Assembly: GCA_963575745.1 (NCBI GenBank)
Contig: CAUYUJ010018567.1
Span: forward strand, 79,501-143,500
Source: Prorocentrum cordatum
Taxonomy: Eukaryota > Sar > Dinophyceae > Prorocentrales > Prorocentraceae
Direction of reading: 5' to 3'
DNA length: 64,000 nt
The notes below the pieces were generated by a model, which saw nothing but the letters and a program-made list of their open reading frames with translations, had not been told where the DNA came from and did not search any database. Positions 1 through 9,995 of this stretch are shown in pieces. How positions within the stretch are numbered: the first letter of the stretch is position 1; the number at the start of each line of letters is the position of its first letter. The position numbers were made by a program, and so were the translations under genes.

Positions 1-1655
1 TTGAGGGGTGTGCCGAAATGGGTGTGGGGGGCGGCATGCGAACGTTGCCACTGGGGCCTTCGGTGGAGCTCCTTATGGGGCCACGAAACGTGTGAGGGGT
101 GTGCCGAATGGGTTGTGGGAGGCATGCGGACCCTGCCACTGGGGCCTTCGGTGGAGCTCCCTGTGGGGCCACGAAACGTGTGAGGGGTGTGCCGAAATTG
201 GTGTGGGGGCGGCATGCGAACGCCGCCACGCTTTACCCTGGAGCTCCCTATGGTGCACGAAACGTGTGAGGGGTGTGCCGAAATGGGTGTGGGGGCGCAT
301 GCGAACCCAGTCACTGGGGCCTTCAGTGGAAATCCCCATGGGGCCACGAAACGTGTGAGGGATGTGCCGAAATGGGTGTTGGGGAGGCATGCGGACCCTG
401 CCACTGGGGCCTTCGGTGGAGCTCCCTATGGGGCCACGAACTGTGTGAGGGGTGCGCCAAAATGGGGCGGGGCCGCCATGCGAACCCTGCCACTGGGGAC
501 TTCGGTGGAGCTCCCTATGGGGCCACGAACCGTGTGATGGGTGTGCCGAAATAGAAGCATGCGGACCCTCCACAGTGGACTTCGGTGGAGCTCCCCTATG
601 GTGCCACGAACGTGTGAGGGGTGGTGCGAAATGGGTGGTGGGGAGGCATGCGGACCCTGCCACTGGGGCCTTCGGTGCGAGTCCCTAATGGGGCCAGAAA
701 AACGTGTGAGGGGTGTGCGAACATTGGTGCGGGAACATTGGTGGTGGGGAGGCATGCGGACACTGCCACTGGGGCCTTCGGTGGAGCTCCCTATGGGGCC
801 ACGAAACGTGTGAGGGGTGTGCCGAAATTGGTGGTGGGGAGGCATGCGAACCCTGCCACTGGTGCCTTCGGTGGAGCTCCCTATGGGGCCACGAAACGTG
901 TGAGGGGTGTGCCGAAATGGGTGGTGGGGAGGCATGCGAACCCTGCCACTGGGGTCTTCGGTGGAGCTCCCTATGGGGCCACGAAACGTGTGAGGGGTGT
1001 GCCGACATGGGTGGTGGGGAGGCATGCGAACCCTGCCACTGGGGCCTTCGGTGGAGCTCCCTATGGGGCCACGAAGCGTGTGAGGGGTGTGCCGAAATGG
1101 GTGGTGGGGAGGCATGCGGACCCTGCCACTGGGGCCTTCGGTGGAGCTCCCTATGGGGCCACGAAACGTGTGAGGGGTGTGCCGAAATGGGTGGTGGGGA
1201 TGCATGCGGACCCTGCCACTGGGGCCTTCGGTGGAGCTCCCTATGGGGCCACGAATCGTGTGAGGGGTGTGCCGAAATGGGTGGTGGGGAGGCATGCGGA
1301 CCCTGCCACTGGGGCCTTCGGTGGAGCTCCCCATGGGGCCACGAAACGTGTGAGGGGTGTGCCGAAATGGGTGGGAGGCATGCGGACCCTGCCACTGGGG
1401 CCTTCGGTGGAGCTCCCTATGGGGCCACGAAACGTGTGAGGGGTGGGCCGAATGGTGGATGGGGAGGCAATATGCGGGACCCTGCCCTGGGGCCTTCGTT
1501 TGGAGCTCCCCTATGCGGGCCAGCGAAAACGTGTGAGGGGTGTGCGAAATGGTTGTGGGGGGTGGGGAGGCATGCCGGACCCTGCCACTGGGGGCCTTCG
1601 GTGGAGCTCCCTATGGGTGCCACGAAACGTGTGGAGGGGTGTGGCCGAAATCGGT
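1..1655 (+). repeat. Family A minisatellite, 90-bp unit, array 1
   Basis: About 18 tandem copies of a 90-bp unit containing GGCATGCGGACCC, CTTCGGTGGAGCTCC and CGAAACGTGTGAGGGG. Copies between about 780 and 1420 are nearly identical and stay in exact 90-bp register; copies at both ends are eroded by indels. Since 90 is a multiple of 3 and the unit lacks stops in several frames, long open frames run through it on both strands; these read as low-information repeats, not genes. The array continues off the left edge. The same unit recurs in inverted orientation at 33640-35700. Confidence 0.95.
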
Positions 1656-2065
<410 letters not shown>

Positions 2066-2108
2066 GGAGGAGGGGGAGCAGGAGAAGAGGAACGCGGGGC
2101 ACCGTCTC

Positions 2109-2144
2109 TTCAAAACGAGGACCCAACACCACAAGATGGTTGGG
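2109..2144 (-). other. Conserved hairpin motif, copy 1
   Basis: On the minus strand the sequence reads CCCAACC, a short loop, GTGTTGGG, then TCCTCGTTTTGAAG. The stem arms pair. The same stem plus TCGTTTTGAA tail occurs at 6583, 8468, 32994 and 35423, always bordering a microsatellite or pyrimidine tract and then a minisatellite. About 10 bases upstream on the same strand (2152-2168) is GGTTCGATTCC, a match to the consensus pol III B box, so a SINE origin is possible but unproven. Confidence 0.7.
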
Positions 2145-2145
2145 A

Positions 2146-3270
2146 AAAATCTGGATCGGAATCGAACCCTGCTCCCACAAGCGACAAGATCGGGGGTACA
2201 CGGGTCGGATGAGAGACCATGGATTCGGGAGAGTTGGAAAAATGGAAGCGTGGTCAAGATATCAAGGGTCGTTGGTCAGGCTGGCCAGCTGACAAGTACG
2301 TTACCCACAAGGATATGCAGTGGTGAGAACGTACACGCTCATAATATGCCATAGCGTAACACTGATAATCCAAATGACGCGCTGAACTTGTGATAGTGAT
2401 ACCAACCTCTACGGAACCACTTCAAGTGTAGATACCCTGCAGAAATCTAACTCCAAATCTCCTCATCCACCCCTGGGCCTTCACCACGCGGCCATTGGAA
2501 AGCCGCGCGTAGCAGACCTTCCTCAAACCAGAATTAGGTTTCAGAGCCTGCTCCACGTAGACCTCGGCAAGGGTTTACCAAGATGGGGAGATCCAGGACG
2601 AGGAACAAGTGAGAGACTGCAGGGTAGCGTTCGATGGTCCGAACAATGAGAATAGCGACGGTCTCATTCGTTCTGACCGTTCTCTGGGGATCGGTTTCGT
2701 CCGGGATCGACTTCGTCGCTGCAAGAGATCTGCGCCAGCGTACTCATATTTCGAAGTGTGCAAGAAACCAAGGCATCCCTCCTGAACAGGTCACGCGAAA
2801 CACGCACGGCGCCGCCTTGGGTTGTGAACTGGATCGTCCAACGAAAGAGACACGCCAAGAATGTGGATAAGTATGTGTACCTACATAGATATATACTACA
2901 ACCACGCGCGCGCTTCGCGCGCGCGCTTAGGTTCTAGTCACTCCCGCGACCACGCTCAACACCGCCAATGCCGCCACGGCTACCACCGCCCTTTCGGCCA
3001 TCACCGCGGTCACGACCATTTCTGATTCCATGTCCATTCTGGGCATGACCACCCCATCCACAACGATTGCACTGTCCACGACCACTATAACGGCCATTGG
3101 TTCAACCTCTGCCTGTACCGCCACCAATACCACTACCATTGCCACTGCCACTGCTGCGAATCCACGACCACTATCATTACCACCACGGCAAGTGCCACCG
3201 CCACGACCATCCTAATCGTCGGTAGGACCACAATCGGCGCACGAACTGAAGCCAACTGCAGCCATCACCA
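2146..3270. other. Intergenic, no gene recognised; low complexity
   Basis: 2146-2870 is ordinary-looking unique sequence with no convincing long open frame. Around 2903-2927 there is an alternating GC palindrome (GCGCGCGC, TTC, GCGCGCGC) that could form a hairpin or Z-DNA. From about 2937 to 3215 the sequence is a cryptic CCAC/ACCACC-rich repeat; open frames there are Thr/Ser- or Met/Val-rich artefacts. Confidence 0.6.
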
Positions 3271-3274
3271 CCAC

Positions 3275-4006
3275 GACCCCTCCAGGGCTCTCCTGGGGGC
3301 GTCTTCTGGGCTCCTTGGCGCTGTCTTGGGAGCTTTTTGGGGCTCTCTCAGAGCCCTCTTGGGCCGTCTTGGGGCTCTGATGAGATGTCTTGGGGCCCTC
3401 TTGGGCCGTCTTGGAGCTCTCTAGGGCCCCTCTTGGGGGCCTCTTGGCCGAATTGGGGATCCCACTGCTTCTTCTCACATCCTCGTTATTCAGTGTTCAC
3501 TTCTCTTCGCCTATGCTCGTTTGCTCGCCCTTCCTCCCCTCGGCCTTCTGCGCACTTTTCCTGCTCAGCCTTCCCTCTTCTTCCTCCTCGTCCTGATCTT
3601 TTCTGCATCTTCCCTCCTTCCCCCTGCTCCTCCTCCCTTCCTCCTCTTCCTTCTCCCTCCCCCCCGCGTGGATCTCCGCTGGAGAAGCCTCCGGAAACTC
3701 TGGGAGGCCAGGTTCGTCTGGGGCGTTTTGGGGGCCTTTTGGGGCCTCCTCGGGACCTCTGGGGGCGGAGGGCTTGAAATGTTCGTAGGGCATCCTCTTT
3801 GGGCCCCTGCTTGGGGCCGTCCTGGATCCCTCTTGGGCCGTCTTGGGGACCTCTTGGGCTAGCCAGGGGCCCTTCTGGGCTGTCTTGGAAACCTCTTGGG
3901 CTGTCTTGGGGCGATCCTGGCGGCCTCTCGGGCCGTCTTCGTTCCCCTGGAAGGGCAAGAGGCGAATCCCTGAAAAATGTATGTTTTCCGACGGGGACGG
4001 GGCCAT
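3275..4006. repeat. Family C: degenerate CTTGGGGCC/GCCGTCTTGG repeat
   Basis: Irregular 12-16-bp repeats of the type GGGCCGTCTTGGGG fill about 3280-3460 and 3715-3960, split by a C/T-rich tract at about 3480-3665. The same degenerate repeat makes up 5765-5870, 9998-10990, 20060-20780 and 38300-38450. No protein is supported; open frames here are rich in Gly, Pro, Trp and Leu because of the repeat. Confidence 0.8.
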
Positions 4007-4263
4007 TTTTGCATCTTGGGGCCCTCTGTTTTTTTGGGGGGGGCTGAAACGAGGGGCAAGGACTGGCAGCACATGACGCAAGGAAGGGTCACTGTCACCA
4101 CTGGCAGCATTTAACGCAAGGAAGGGTCTCACGACCTTCTACCACAGGCCATGAAATATTCACATGGACTGGGCCGCCTCAAAAGAGGCAGATGCGAGGA
4201 TTTGTGGCAACTCATGGAATCGCGCCGCGCAACGCGAAATGACAAGACCTCGACACCTGGCCG

Positions 4264-5640
4264 CTAAGGAGGGACAAAGGTAGTCAGAGTAGAGCGAGCC
4301 TCGAGATCTGCAATGATTGATGAAGCGAGAACTGGTTCTCTCTGACACGAAGGGCCACCGGGGTGAGTATCGCATGTAGCGTGAATTATACCACCCTCAC
4401 CAGTCGAACAAGATTTGGCGAATGTGTCTACTGCATTCATCTTGGGGCCCATTTTGCACTGGCCAGTCTGGTAATCCACGTCAACCATATCAAGCGCAGC
4501 AAGCGTATCGAGCTCATTCATGTAAGGGCCCGACATACCGTACGTGTGGTAAATGTACGGGTAACCGTCTCCGATGCCAAACATCTGCTGCCCGAACGAC
4601 CACCCCGTATTGCGCTCCGTGTCTTCGCGCACGTGCGGGGAGTCCGTGCAGGCGCAGTTGACGCCCTGGCACTTGATCGCCCACGAGTTCTTGGGGAGCA
4701 CCTTGTAGCTCAGGCCCTTGATCGCGGCCCGCATCCAGCCGCAAGTGAGCACGTACTGGTCGTTATCGCCACAGAACCAGCTTTCCCTCCAGGTGCTGAG
4801 GGTCATGTGGAGCAGCTCCCTGGTCTTGGGCACGTTGCGGTAGTAGACGAAGCCCGAGTTGATGGCGGGGCAGTCCGGCTGCGCAGCGAAGTCCAGCCCC
4901 GAGGCGTGCAGGACCTCCGACGAGTCCCGAAGCCATGCTATGTCGGTGTCCGTGATGATCACATCCCGCCCTGCGTCAAGCACCATCTGGGCGACGGCCA
5001 ACTTCGTCACACGGTTGACATACTCCACGTTGGTCCTGGCCGCCATGGCCTGAGCAAACTTTGTCATGAGTGGGTGGAACACCACGGTGATGTTTGGGAA
5101 GTGGCGCACATAACTGTCATACGCAGTCTGATCGCCTGCAAACAAAACAAACCGCTTCGACATATTAAGCCGCAAGAACCCACAGACGAGGTTCATGATC
5201 TGAGCGCTCTTCGCGTCGGCCAAAATGGGCCGGTCGTACGCCGCGGCAACTATGGGCAACGACTTGTCTGTCTGAGCGAACTCCCTCTTCAAGTAGTCTA
5301 CGAGCTCGGCGTACCACTCCTGATCGTGCTCTCCAAGAAGCGGGTCGGTGCGAGGCGCTTTGCACCACGTTACATTCTTGTTACGATCCTTACAAGCTTG
5401 CTGGCCCCCCCAGAACAGCTTGAATCCATCTTTCAATATGCGCTTGAGGTCCTCGTTCGGTACAACGCCGTCCTTCCCAGGAACGCCTAATCCAGGCAGC
5501 CAACAGCCTGCAGCCGATTGAGATCGACCTACGAGCATCGAGTGATTTCCAGCGAAGTCGTCAACTGGCACATTAGTCTTCAACGCACTGCTGTATAAAA
5601 AACAGTGCGTGCTGACAAGAAGAAATAATGCCAGGGCCAT
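4264..5640 (-). CDS. Secretory-pathway glycosyltransferase, nucleotide-diphospho-sugar transferase family (GT77-like)
   Basis: 458 aa, intronless. Residues 1-20 are a hydrophobic signal peptide or anchor. The core resembles the Nucleotid_trans fold (Pfam PF03407): DTDIAWLRD at 231-239 supplies the Asp-x-Asp that binds the metal and sugar nucleotide, NSGFVYYR at 261-268 matches the family's NsGvvyfr segment, and GDNDQ is at 291-295. Four N-glycosylation sequons (32, 89, 159, 183) and many Cys fit a lumenal enzyme. It probably transfers a sugar (galactose, arabinose or xylose are usual for the family) in the Golgi; donor and acceptor cannot be read. A TGA two codons upstream of the ATG fixes the start. 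The encoded spliced leader ends 99 nt upstream. Frame and motifs are intact, so it may be functional. Confidence 0.85.
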   Translation of the reverse strand: MALALFLLVSTHCFLYSSALKTNVPVDDFAGNHSMLVGRSQSAAGCWLPGLGVPGKDGVVPNEDLKRILKDGFKLFWGGQQACKDRNKNVTWCKAPRTDPLLGEHDQEWYAELVDYLKREFAQTDKSLPIVAAAYDRPILADAKSAQIMNLVCGFLRLNMSKRFVLFAGDQTAYDSYVRHFPNITVVFHPLMTKFAQAMAARTNVEYVNRVTKLAVAQMVLDAGRDVIITDTDIAWLRDSSEVLHASGLDFAAQPDCPAINSGFVYYRNVPKTRELLHMTLSTWRESWFCGDNDQYVLTCGWMRAAIKGLSYKVLPKNSWAIKCQGVNCACTDSPHVREDTERNTGWSFGQQMFGIGDGYPYIYHTYGMSGPYMNELDTLAALDMVDVDYQTGQCKMGPKMNAVDTFAKSCSTGEGGIIHATCDTHPGGPSCQREPVLASSIIADLEARSTLTTFVPP

Positions 5641-5720
5641 GTGTCAGACGCTGCTGAATGTTCAACGGTACAGAAAACTGCGTCCCAAGTGTACGATAAT
5701 CATATGCAGCGCCGAGACGG

Positions 5721-5737
5721 CCTGAGCTCAAATTGGC
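5721..5737 (-). other. Possible eroded older spliced leader
   Basis: Two bases downstream of the intact leader the minus strand reads GCCAATTTGAGCTCAGG, which resembles the leader's 3' half (GCCATTTTGGCTCAAG) with an insertion and substitutions. Tandem relict leaders are known for mRNAs that have passed through more than one cycle of retroposition. The match is short and degenerate, so this is suggestive only. Confidence 0.4.
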
Positions 5738-5739
5738 GT

Positions 5740-5761
5740 CTTGAGCCAAAATGGCTACGGA
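5740..5761 (-). other. Genome-encoded dinoflagellate spliced leader (DinoSL)
   Basis: The minus strand matches all 22 positions of the dinoflagellate spliced leader, beginning TCCGTAGCC and ending TTGGCTCAAG. In dinoflagellates this sequence is added to nuclear mRNAs by trans-splicing and is not normally encoded next to a gene. Its presence 99 nt upstream of the glycosyltransferase ATG, in the same orientation, marks the locus as reverse-transcribed mRNA. It is not an SL RNA gene: no donor GT follows the final G. Confidence 0.95.
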
Positions 5762-5782
5762 TTTTGCATCTTGGGGCCCTCT

Positions 5783-6582
5783 TGGGAGGGCTCTTGGGGC
5801 CCTCTTGGGCTGTCTCGGGGGCTCCCGGGAGCCCTCTTGGAGCCATCGTCGGCATCTTCAAGCTACATTTCGAGGCTCGTGCGCCCTCTTGATCTGTTTG
5901 GCGGCCTCCGGCGCCCCAGAGGCCCCGGTACCCCCATGCGCGCTCGAGGTCGCGGTCCCGAGCCCCCAGTCGTAGCTAGGCTTGATCGGCCAACTCATGT
6001 AATCTCATTTTGGTCGCTTCCTACGTCAAGGGACTCCCCTCGAGGCCCTGCGCAAGCCTCGGAATCGTAATCATTAGTTAATGAATTTCCTTTTAAGTAT
6101 TCAACGATTTGAGGCCCTCAAAGGCTTCCTGGGTTTTTTGGGGGAGGTGAGGGGGTCTGAATTGTGGTCTGTTGTGCAAGAGTAGACCGGGGGCCAAACT
6201 TGAAAAACAAAAAAAAAAAAAAAAAGAATTGTGGGATGTCCATTTTTTCCAGTTCCTCGGCCCTGTTCGGCGCTGTTTTTTGCTTGTGCCTCGCGGGTTT
6301 TGTTAGCCGGGCCCCTCAGGGGTGCGGCTTCCAGACCCTCTGGGGGTTCTGGAGGCCTCCTGGAGAGCCGTCGGAAGGGTGTCTCAGGCTGCGCGGGAGC
6401 GTGTTGGGCCGTTCTTTGCGTTCTGAGGGCTCCTTGGGGTCGTCTTGGGCTGTCCTTGGGCGTCTTGGGAGCCCCCCCGGAAGCCGGGAGACGCTGTACT
6501 GGCCAGATGTCGGGGGATTTGGGGGATCTCCGAGTCGGAGTCCCACTTTGAAAAAAAACGGGAATTCTGGGAATTCCTTTTT
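5783..6582. other. Family C repeat and unique spacer, no gene recognised
   Basis: 5783-5880 continues the CTTGGGGCCCTC repeat in which the processed gene is inserted. A TTCAACGATTTGAGGCC motif near 6100 resembles the AATTCAACGAT lead-in seen before other family C blocks (9990, 20156, 20310). An A-rich run lies at about 6203-6226. The rest shows short C/T- and G-rich runs with no supported open frame. Confidence 0.6.
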
Positions 6583-6615
6583 CCCAACCCTCCATGGTTG
6601 GGTATTCGTTTTGAA
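6583..6615 (+). other. Conserved hairpin motif, copy 2
   Basis: CCCAACC, a 6-base loop, GGTTGGG, then TATTCGTTTTGAA. It is followed by GCACTGTGGTCGCGTCCC, a (TCC)n tract and the 101-bp array, exactly as at 8468. Confidence 0.75.
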
Positions 6616-6689
6616 TAGAGCACTGTGGTCGCGTCCCTCCTCCTCCTCCTCCTCCTCCTCCCGCCTCCCGCCTCCTCATGCCCTCTCTT

Positions 6690-8365
6690 CGCCGACGATG
6701 GGGGCTGCGATCTGCGACACTGTCGCCACTTTCGAGGGCTGCTGGTAATTAGGTCCTGCGCAGTGAGTCACTGCGCAGTTCTGAGCGAGACCTCGCCGTC
6801 CCTGGGGGGCTGCGATCTGCGAAACTGTCGCCTCTTTCGAGGCTTGCTGGTGGGTCCTGCGGAGTGAGGCACCGCGCAGATTTGAGCGAGACCTCGCCGT
6901 CCCTGGGGGGCTGCGATCTGCGAAAATGTCGCCACTTTCGAGGACTGCTGGTGGGTCCTGCGGAGTGAGGCACCGCGCAGATCTGAGCGAGACCTCGCCG
7001 TCCCTGCTGGGCTGCGATCAGCGAAACTGTCGCCTCTTTCGAGGGCTGCTAGTGGGTCCTGCGGAGTGAGGCACCGCGCAGATCTGAGCGAGACCTCGCC
7101 GTCCCTGGGGGGCTGCGATCTGCGACACTGTCGCCTCTTTCGAGGGCTGCTGGTGGGTCCTGCGGACTGAGGCACCGCGCAGATCTGAGCGAGACCTCGC
7201 CGTCCCTGGGGGGCTGCGATCTGCGACACTGTCGCCACTTTCGAGGGCTGCCGGTGGGTCCTGCGGACTGAGGCACCGCGCAGATCTGAGCGAGACATCG
7301 CCGTCCCTGGGGGGCTGCGATCTGCGAAACTGTCGCCTCTTTCGAGGGCTGCTGGTGGGTCCTGCGGAGTGAGGCACCGCACTGAAATCTGAGCGAGACC
7401 TCGCCGTCTGTGGGGGGCTGCGATCTGCGAAACTGTCGCCACTTTCGAGGGCTGCTGGTGGGTCCTGCGGAGTGAGGCACCGCGCAGATCTGAGCGAGAC
7501 CTCGCCGTCCCTGGGGGGCTGCGATCTGCGAAACTGTCGCCACTTTCGAGGGCTGCTGGTGGGTCTTGCGGAGTGAGGCACCGCGCAGATCTGAGCGAGA
7601 CCTCGCCGTCCCTGGGGGTCTGCGATCTGCGAAACGGTCGCCACGTTCGAGGGCTGCTGGTGGGTCCTGCGGAGTGAGGCACCGCACAAATCTGAGCGAG
7701 ACCTCGCCGTGCCTGGGGGGCTGCGATCTGCGAAACGGTCGCCACTTTCGAGGGCTGCTGGTGGGTCTAGCGGAGTGAGGCACCGCGCAGCTCTGAGCGG
7801 GACTTCGCCGTCCTTGGGGGGCTGCGATCTGCGAGACCGTCGCAACTTTCGAGGGGTGCTTGGAGGGCCATATAGCGATCTGCGGAACTGTCGCCACGTT
7901 CGAAGACTGCTGACGGGTCCAGCGGAGTGAGGCACTGCGCAGATGTGAGCGGGACCTCGCCGTCCCCGGGGGGCTGCGATCTGCGAAACTGTCGCCACTT
8001 TCGAGGGCTGCTGGTGGGTCCAGCGGAGTGAGGCACCGCGCAGATCTGAGCGAGACCTCGCCGTCCCTGAGGGGCTGCGATCTGCGAAAGTGTCGCCACT
8101 TTCGAGTGCTGCTTGGGGGTCCTGCGGAGTGAGGCACCGCGCAGATCTGAGCGAAACCTCGCCGTCCCTGGGGGGCTGCGATCTGCGAAATTGTCGCCAC
8201 TTTCGAAGGCTGCTGGTGGGTCTTGCGGAGTGAGGCACCGCGCAGATCTGAGCGAGACCTCGCCGTCCCTGGGGGTCTGCGATCTGCGAAACGGTCGCCA
8301 CGTTCGAGGGCTGCTGGTGGGTCCTGCGGAGTGAGGCACCAGGCAGATCTGAGCGAGACATCGCA
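6690..8365. repeat. Family B minisatellite, 101-bp unit, array 1
   Basis: About 16 copies of a 101-bp unit carrying GGCTGCGATCTGCGAAACTG, TCGCCACTTTCGAGGGCTGC and GAGCGAGACCTCGCCGTCC. Spacing is 101 bp over long stretches, with a disrupted copy near 7860-7900. The unit has no stop in any minus-strand frame and 101 is not a multiple of 3, so all three minus frames stay open for over a kilobase; this reflects composition, not evidence of coding. Confidence 0.95.
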
Positions 8366-8640
8366 GACGTATATGCGCCCATGTCACGTCAACACCTCCG
8401 TATAACGTCTCCCTGGCTACTCATGCCCCGCATTGCGCAAGGGTTGGGTACGTCGCCAGGGTAATTTCCCAACCCTCCTTGGTTGGGTATTCGTTTTGAA
8501 TCGGGCACTGTGGTCACGTCCCTTCTCCTCCTCCTCCTTCTCCCGCCTCCCGCCTCCCCCTTGTCTCCTCTCGCCTTGTGGGTGCCGCGTGTGTGTGCGT
8601 GTGCATCTTGCATGCGGTACCTCTTATGTGCATCTTGCAT
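8366..8640 (+). other. Spacer between 101-bp arrays, with hairpin motif copy 3
   Basis: Contains GGGTTGGGTACGTCGCCAGG followed by GTAATTTCCC (8440-8470), the hairpin CCCAACC/GGTTGGG with TTCGTTTTGAA (8468-8500), GCACTGTGGTCACGTCCC, and a CTCCTCC tract. The first part recurs after the second array (9865-9905); the hairpin part recurs before the first (6583). The arrays therefore look like repeats of one composite module. Confidence 0.75.
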
Positions 8641-9730
8641 GGGGTGCTGCGATCTGCGACACTGTCTCCACTTTCGAGGGCTGCTGGTGGGTCCTGCGGA
8701 CTGAAGCACCGCGCGGACCTGAGCGAGACCTCGCCGTCCCTGGGGGGCTGCGATCTGCGACACTGTCGCCACTTTCGAAGGCTGCTGGTGGGTCCTGCGG
8801 AATGAGGCACCGCGCGGACCTGAGCGAGACCTCGCCGTCCCTGGGGGGCTGCGATCTGCGACACGGTCGCCACTTTCGAGGGCTGCTGGTGGGTCCTGCG
8901 GACTGAGGCACCGCGGGGACCTGAGCGAGACCTCGCCGTCCCTGGGGGGCTGCGATCTGCGAAAGTGTCGCCACTTTCGAAGGCTGCTGGGGTGTCCTGC
9001 GGAGTGAGGCACCGCGCAGATCTGAGCGAGACCTCGCCGTCCCTGGGGGGCTGCGATCTGCGACACTGTCGCCACTTCCGAGGGCTGCTGGTGGGTCCTG
9101 CGGATTGAGGCACCGCGCGGACCTGAGCGAGACCTCGCCGTCCCTGGGGGGCTGCGATCTGCGACACTGTCGCCACTTTCGAGGGCTGCTGGTGGGTCCT
9201 GCGGACTGAGGCTGAGCGGACCTCGGTCCCTGGGGGGCTGCGATCTGAGATGGCTGCTGGTGGGTCCTGCGGACTGAGGCACCGCGGGGACCTGAGCGAG
9301 ACCTCGCCGTCTCTGGGGGGCTGCGATCTGAGAAACTATCGCCACTTTCGAGGGCTGCTGGTGGGTCCTGCGGACTGAGGCACCGCGGGGACCTGAGCGA
9401 GACCTCGCCGTCCCTGGGGGGCTGCGATCTGAGAAACTATCGCCACTTTCGAGGGCTGCTGGTGGGTCCTGCGGCCTGAGGCACCGCGGGGACCTGAGCG
9501 AGACCTTGCCGTCTCTGGGGGGCTGTGATCTGAGAAACTATCGCCACTTTCGAGGGCTGCTGGGGTGTCCTGCGGACTGAGGCACCGCGGGGACCTGAGC
9601 GAGACCTCGCCGTCCCTGGGGGGCTGCGATCTGCGACACTGTCGCCACTTTCGAGGGCTGCTGGTGGGTCCTGCGGAATGAGGCACCGCGCGGACCTGAG
9701 CGAGACCTCGCCGTCCCTGGGGGTGGGGGC
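8641..9730. repeat. Family B minisatellite, 101-bp unit, array 2
   Basis: About 11 copies of the family B unit. Many carry GCGGGGACCTGAGCG or GCGCGGACCTGAGCG where array 1 has GCGCAGATCTGAGCG, so the two arrays form separate subfamilies. One copy near 9210-9250 is truncated. Confidence 0.95.
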
Positions 9731-9995
9731 TGCTTCAGTAACCACTACGACGCCCTTATATACTGATCGGGGGCCTGCGAGCCTTCCGATTGCTGCCCGC
9801 AAAATCACATGCGTCCATGTTACGTCATCACACCCGTTATAGCAATCCTGATGTATTTGCGCCCAGCATTGCGCGAGGGTTGGGCACGTCGCCAGGGTAA
9901 TTTCCCCCCCGAAAAAAAAACATAAATCTTCGAGGGTTGGAAGCGGGAAAACGTCAGAAGGCGAAAACAAATGAAAAAAGACATGGGAATTCAAC
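9731..9995 (+). other. Spacer after family B array
   Basis: Unique sequence ending in GGGTTGGGCACGTCGCCAGG plus GTAATTTCCC (9865-9905), then an A-run. This matches 8440-8470 but lacks the CCCAACC/GGTTGGG stem. No gene seen. Confidence 0.6.

Larger units (their letters stand above)
4007..5782 (-). mobile_element. Retroposed trans-spliced mRNA (processed gene copy) with target-site duplications
   Basis: Read on the minus strand: a 21-bp direct repeat (5782-5762), a complete spliced leader starting at the very next base (5761-5740), a 5' leader, an intronless 458-codon gene, a 3' region, seven A residues (4035-4029), one C, and a second identical copy of the 21-bp repeat (4027-4007). The repeat begins TTTTGCATCT and ends GGGCCCTCT on the plus strand. 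A 5' leader, a 3' A-run and flanking direct repeats are what LINE-type retroposition of a mature mRNA leaves. The repeat lies within family C sequence, so chance similarity must be considered, but its exact abutment to the leader argues for a true duplication. Confidence 0.8.

Noticed and set aside
2152-2168. tRNA gene
   Set aside because: Only a B-box-like GGTTCGATTCC is present; no A box, anticodon arm or paired T stem was found. A SINE remnant remains possible.
4363-5490. 375-codon plus-strand frame opposite the glycosyltransferase
   Set aside because: Antisense shadow; the minus frame has signal peptide, DxD and family motifs and the upstream leader.
5740-5761. Functional SL RNA gene
   Set aside because: The leader is not followed by a GT donor or an Sm-like site; it runs into a 5' UTR of a gene in the same orientation.
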